NCBI GenBank assembly: GCA_023413015.1
Contig: JAEZQR010000024.1
Span: 1 to 8,337, forward strand
Length of the DNA stretch: 8,337 nt
Direction: 5' to 3'
Source of the DNA: Pseudomonadota bacterium
Lineage (GTDB): Bacteria; Pseudomonadota; Alphaproteobacteria; Sphingomonadales; Sphingomonadaceae
Below, in pieces: positions 6,478-8,337 of the stretch. Below the pieces are notes generated by a model. The model ran no database searches and was not told the DNA's origin. It was given only the letters and a program-made list of their open reading frames with translations. Both the position numbers and the translations under genes were made by a program. The stretch's first letter is position 1. Every line of letters starts with the position of its first letter.

Positions 6478-7140
6478 CTAAGGCGTTTCCCGTAACTCGG
6501 AGAGCAAACGCAGCGCGCGCAGTCGCCAGCTGTCCGCAAGGCCCGGCATCGCAACGATCTCCGCTAACGTCTCGGCATCGATCGTCTTCAGGGCAATGAG
6601 TGCGGCGAAGCGCCGGATCGTCCATCCCTTTTCCTGCCGCTCGATGATGGTGATGCGATCGCCGGCGGCAACGGCACCGGGTTCGAGCACGCGCAGATAC
6701 CAGCCGCAGCGGGCGGTCTCGATCATCCGGCGCACCATTTTCGGCTCGCGGTGATAGAGGCCCAGCTTGAAGCAGGGCTGCCGTGGCTGCGTTACCTGAA
6801 ACACGGCTTCGCCCACCCTCATCACGTCTCCGATATGGACGGCATCCTCGGTGAGGCCCGCAGTACACAAGTTCTCGCCCATGCCGCCGGGTACCAGCGT
6901 GCGACGGCGCGTCGGAAATTCATCGATCCAGGCTGGGTAGCCTTCAATGGGGTAAGCGTAGACTGCTTTGTCGGGTCCGCCATGGACCTTCCTGTCGGCC
7001 TGTTCGTCACCAGCAAGCCCGAGCAGGTCGACGGCGACATGCCCCATGACAGATTGCTTGAAGAAACCACTCGGCACCTTGTCGGGGCCGAGTGGCGCGA
7101 CGCGACCGACATGTACGGCCCTGACGATCGCCTCGCTCAT
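6478..7140 (-). CDS. MOSC domain-containing protein, YiiM type
   Basis: The 220-residue product matches the YiiM architecture in length and order. A beta-barrel MOSC domain (about 20-165) contains GDEQADRKVHGGPDKAVYAY, PGGMGENL and the cysteine motif QPRQPCFKL (Cys123). A GWYLRVL strand and a small C-terminal helical domain (about 172-215, with DSWRLRALRLL) follow. MOSC proteins are linked to molybdenum-cofactor and sulfur chemistry. E. coli YiiM reduces N-hydroxylated bases such as 6-N-hydroxylaminopurine, so detoxification of N-hydroxylated substrates is the likely role here. The ATG is at 7140; the upstream ribosome-binding site is weak (GATCAG). The stop lies 22 bases past the convergent tRNA, and no terminator is seen between them. 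Confidence 0.92.
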   Translation of the reverse strand: MSEAIVRAVHVGRVAPLGPDKVPSGFFKQSVMGHVAVDLLGLAGDEQADRKVHGGPDKAVYAYPIEGYPAWIDEFPTRRRTLVPGGMGENLCTAGLTEDAVHIGDVMRVGEAVFQVTQPRQPCFKLGLYHREPKMVRRMIETARCGWYLRVLEPGAVAAGDRITIIERQEKGWTIRRFAALIALKTIDAETLAEIVAMPGLADSWRLRALRLLSELRETP

Positions 7141-7169
7141 TGCAGTTCTGATCGTTGCACGTCCGTCCC

Positions 7170-7198
7170 CTTCCAGAGGCGCGAATAAGCCCCATATC
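7170..7198 (+). promoter_or_regulatory. Possible promoter (heat-shock-sigma-like) of the tiny ORF unit
   Basis: CTTCCAG (7170-7176, preceded by CCC) is followed after 13 bases by CCCCATAT (7190-7197). The -10 part and the spacing fit the RpoH (sigma-32) consensus CTTGAAA-N(11-16)-CCCCATNT; the -35 part lacks its G. A start near 7205 would place the transcript just before the extended Shine-Dalgarno. This is a pattern match by eye only. Confidence 0.25.
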
Positions 7199-7218
7199 GA
7201 GAATAGTTGGCAACATTC

Positions 7219-7235
7219 GAAAGGAGGTGATCCAG
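7219..7235 (+). promoter_or_regulatory. Extended Shine-Dalgarno: 17-base perfect complement of the 16S rRNA 3' end
   Basis: GAAAGGAGGTGATCCAG is the exact reverse complement of CTGGATCACCTCCTTTC, the conserved 3' end of 16S rRNA in this group (from memory). The core GGAGG (7223-7227) lies 7 bases before the GTG at 7235, an ideal distance. The complement runs through to the first base of the start codon. Ordinary sites match 4-7 bases. Confidence 0.85.
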
Positions 7236-7306
7236 TGTCTCATTGTCTCAAGCCGCAGCAGGCGTTTCCGACCTGGATCTCCGCTCGCGGGGGTCTGGTC
7301 GCTTAA
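7235..7306 (+). CDS. Tiny ORF (23 aa) behind a perfect anti-16S ribosome-binding site
   Basis: GTG at 7235 opens 23 sense codons ending in TAA. The peptide begins (V/M)SHCLKPQQAF, continues PTW and ends ISARGGLVA. It has one Cys and one Trp, no membrane segment and no run of one amino acid that would mark a classic attenuator leader. I do not recognise it. The case for translation is the 17-base complement to the 16S 3' end placed exactly for this GTG, and a strong terminator 23 bases after the stop, which together define a short transcript. Alternatives are that the RNA is the functional product (a ribosome-binding small RNA), or that this is a leader controlling the gene at 7495. It is divergent from the MOSC gene with 94 bases between starts. 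Confidence 0.6.
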   Translation: MSHCLKPQQAFPTWISARGGLVA

Positions 7307-7329
7307 GCGCCTTGCGCGCGACGACAATG

Positions 7330-7372
7330 GAAGGGCTGCTTCGTCAGATACGAGGCGGCCCTTCGTTGTTTT
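7330..7372 (+). terminator. Intrinsic terminator after the tiny ORF
   Basis: GAAGGGCTGCTTCGT (7330-7344) pairs with 7350-7364 in 15 positions including two G-T pairs, around the loop CAGAT. GTTGTTTT follows. It ends the tiny-ORF transcript and separates it from the gene at 7495, unless it serves as an attenuator. Confidence 0.85.
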
Positions 7373-7451
7373 ACCTATCTTCGCTGCGCAGCTCATCCCC
7401 TGCGCTTACAGAGAATCGCCAACCACCTAGGAATGGACCCCGCTTCACCAT

Positions 7452-7483
7452 CTAAGCTAGAGTGGCTTAGCTGAGGGCTAAGC
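7452..7483. repeat. Triple CTAAGC/GCTTAG motif, candidate operator
   Basis: CTAAGC occurs at 7452-7457 and 7478-7483, with its inverse GCTTAG at 7465-7470. The second and third copies form a perfect 7-base inverted repeat, GCTTAGC (7465-7471) and GCTAAGC (7477-7483), around TGAGG. Copies start 13 bases apart. The array ends 11 bases before the ATG at 7495, so it could be an autoregulatory operator or an mRNA hairpin next to the ribosome-binding AAGG (7485-7488). Confidence 0.5.
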
Positions 7484-7494
7484 GAAGGCGCTAC

Positions 7495-7995
7495 ATGCGA
7501 TCCAATGGGAATCTAGCCGAGTTCCTGGAGGCAATATCTTCCGGCCGTCATGGCGTGCCGGTCAGCATAGATGAAGCGCAGGCCATCTCGGGCCTCGATC
7601 GGGCAGCGGTGCTGGATAGGTTTCGCAGACTGCAGGCAAGCGGAGAGGGCTATCTGAAGCTAGGGCGACACGGACATCCCACGCGCTTCTACTTCCGCTC
7701 TCCATCGGTGCCTCATCAACCAGCCCCCGCTGAGAAAGCGTCATTGCAGGTTGTAAAGCTGGGACCGTTGCTCAAGCGAGATGCGATGGAAGCAAGTGCC
7801 GGCGACAAACCGAGCGGCGTGCTGCCTCAACCAGTTATGACTGAGAAGGTCCCAGAAGAGGGATCGGACGTGAGCCTCATCGAGCACCGATTCCAACTGC
7901 GGAGCGCCCTGCAGGTGTCGATCCGGCTCCCGGCAGATTTGACGGATCGAGAAGCGGGGCGTCTGGCAAAGTTCATCGAAGCTATCCCTTTCTAA
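7495..7995 (+). CDS. Hypothetical protein: winged-helix-like N terminus and conserved-looking C-terminal tail
   Basis: The 166-residue product is not one I can name. Residues 5-66 look like a winged helix. Helix FLEAISSGRHG is followed by SIDEAQAISGLDRAAVLDRF (two helices with a turn), RRLQASGEGYLKL, and a basic hairpin GRHGHPTRFYF suited to the wing. Residues 70-125 are a Pro/Glu/Lys-rich linker of low conservation. The last 38 residues (HRFQLRSALQVSIRLPADLT, then DREAGRLAKFIEAIPF) resemble a short tail I recall on many uncharacterised bacterial proteins: an LR strand, an LP-DLT turn and an EA-RL--FI helix. Function may be DNA binding, inferred only from shape. AAGG lies 6 bases before the ATG. 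Codons such as CTA, ATA and AGG are more frequent than in trxB, suggesting a recent arrival. Confidence 0.7.
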   Translation: MRSNGNLAEFLEAISSGRHGVPVSIDEAQAISGLDRAAVLDRFRRLQASGEGYLKLGRHGHPTRFYFRSPSVPHQPAPAEKASLQVVKLGPLLKRDAMEASAGDKPSGVLPQPVMTEKVPEEGSDVSLIEHRFQLRSALQVSIRLPADLTDREAGRLAKFIEAIPF

Positions 7996-8337
7996 GGCGA
8001 GGGCAGGGGCCTAACCGGCCCGTCTCTGACGCTTCATCTCCTCGGTCGCAAAAATGTAATTTGCCCTCTTGCTCTCCTTCATCTGTTCGCTCATATGGCC
8101 GCTCGCTGTGGCGCCGGGCGGGTTGCGGTTCAGTTTCTCCGATCATTCATCGAGGGGCTGGGCGGGCTGGTTCGGGGCAGCGGCGACGGTTCTGGGTTGG
8201 GTGATTTGGCCTCTTGCCAAAGGGCGCAAGCTTCCCCATCTAGGCCGGACCGACGCGGGGGCGGGTCTCTGGCTCTCGCATCTTTCGACAGCGCAGCGGG
8301 TGTTCAAACCTCGGATGAGGCGGGGCTCGATGGCGTG
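7996..8337. other. Stretch without a convincing gene; weak small or partial ORFs only
   Basis: No frame here stands out. On the + strand, a frame from TTG 8069 stays open to the window end; it encodes a hydrophobic start (LLSFICSLIWPLAVA) and a second hydrophobic helix followed by KGRK, but has no ribosome-binding site. A second + frame from ATG 8095 is also open but is Gly/Ala/Ser-rich like a shadow frame. On the - strand, ATG 8094 to TAG 8011 encodes 27 charged residues (MSEQMKESKRANYIF, then ATEEMKRQRRAG), plausible as an amphipathic helix but with only a weak GAG upstream. A short GGGCC/GGCCC hairpin at 8008-8022 lacks a T-run. I see no RNA gene or mobile element. Confidence 0.4.

Noticed and set aside
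7219..7260. Antisense remnant or pseudogene of 16S rRNA
   Set aside because: The match stops after 17 bases on both sides; adjoining sequence does not continue as 16S, and the match is placed precisely before a start codon.
7406..7434. Possible promoter TTACAG-N16-TAGGAAT for the 7495 gene
   Set aside because: Both boxes match the sigma-70 consensus poorly; not strong enough to list as a feature.
7243..7455. 70-codon frame starting at TTG and overlapping the tiny ORF
   Set aside because: It reads straight through the 15-bp terminator, and the extended Shine-Dalgarno is spaced for the GTG at 7235, not for this TTG.
8095..8337. 81-codon + frame from ATG 8095 open to the edge
   Set aside because: Gly/Ala/Ser-rich composition without pattern, no ribosome-binding site and weak third-position bias make it look like a shadow frame.

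Overview
The window reads as chromosomal DNA of a GC-rich alphaproteobacterium, most likely a sphingomonad (order Sphingomonadales). This rests on a large TonB-dependent receptor, strong C/G preference at third codon positions, a TrxB followed directly by a LysR regulator, a WalW-type polysaccharide deacetylase, and a CCA-encoding tRNA. The taxonomic call is my inference from family memory; no search was run.

Layout. Positions 1-993 (+) are the C-terminal part of a TonB-dependent outer-membrane receptor. It converges on an Lrp/AsnC regulator (1118-1600, -), and the two share a strong bidirectional terminator at 1081-1113. Divergent from the Lrp gene is a run of three + strand genes: a PAS-like/histidine-kinase protein with a degraded ATP-binding region (1726-3141), thioredoxin reductase trxB (3182-4189) and a LysR regulator (4200-5126). 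The gaps are 40 and 10 bases, so they are probably one transcription unit joining a redox enzyme to two regulators. Two hairpins at 5241-5349 close this unit. A WalW-like polysaccharide deacetylase (5378-6367) and a tRNA with anticodon CAT, best read as tRNA-Ile2 (6380-6455), follow. A YiiM-type MOSC-domain gene (6478-7140, -) converges on the tRNA.

From about 7141 the window looks more accessory. The most striking object is a tiny reading frame of 23 sense codons (7235-7306). Its ribosome-binding region is a 17-base perfect complement of the 3' end of 16S rRNA. A 15-bp intrinsic terminator follows, so the frame sits in its own transcription unit of roughly 165 bases. Next comes an unrecognised two-part protein (7495-7995) preceded by a triple CTAAGC-type motif, and then about 340 bases without a convincing gene.

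Other points worth attention are a hairpin that hides the Shine-Dalgarno sequence of the kinase-like gene, the loss of both N-box asparagines in that protein, and the lack of a ribosome-binding site for the deacetylase.
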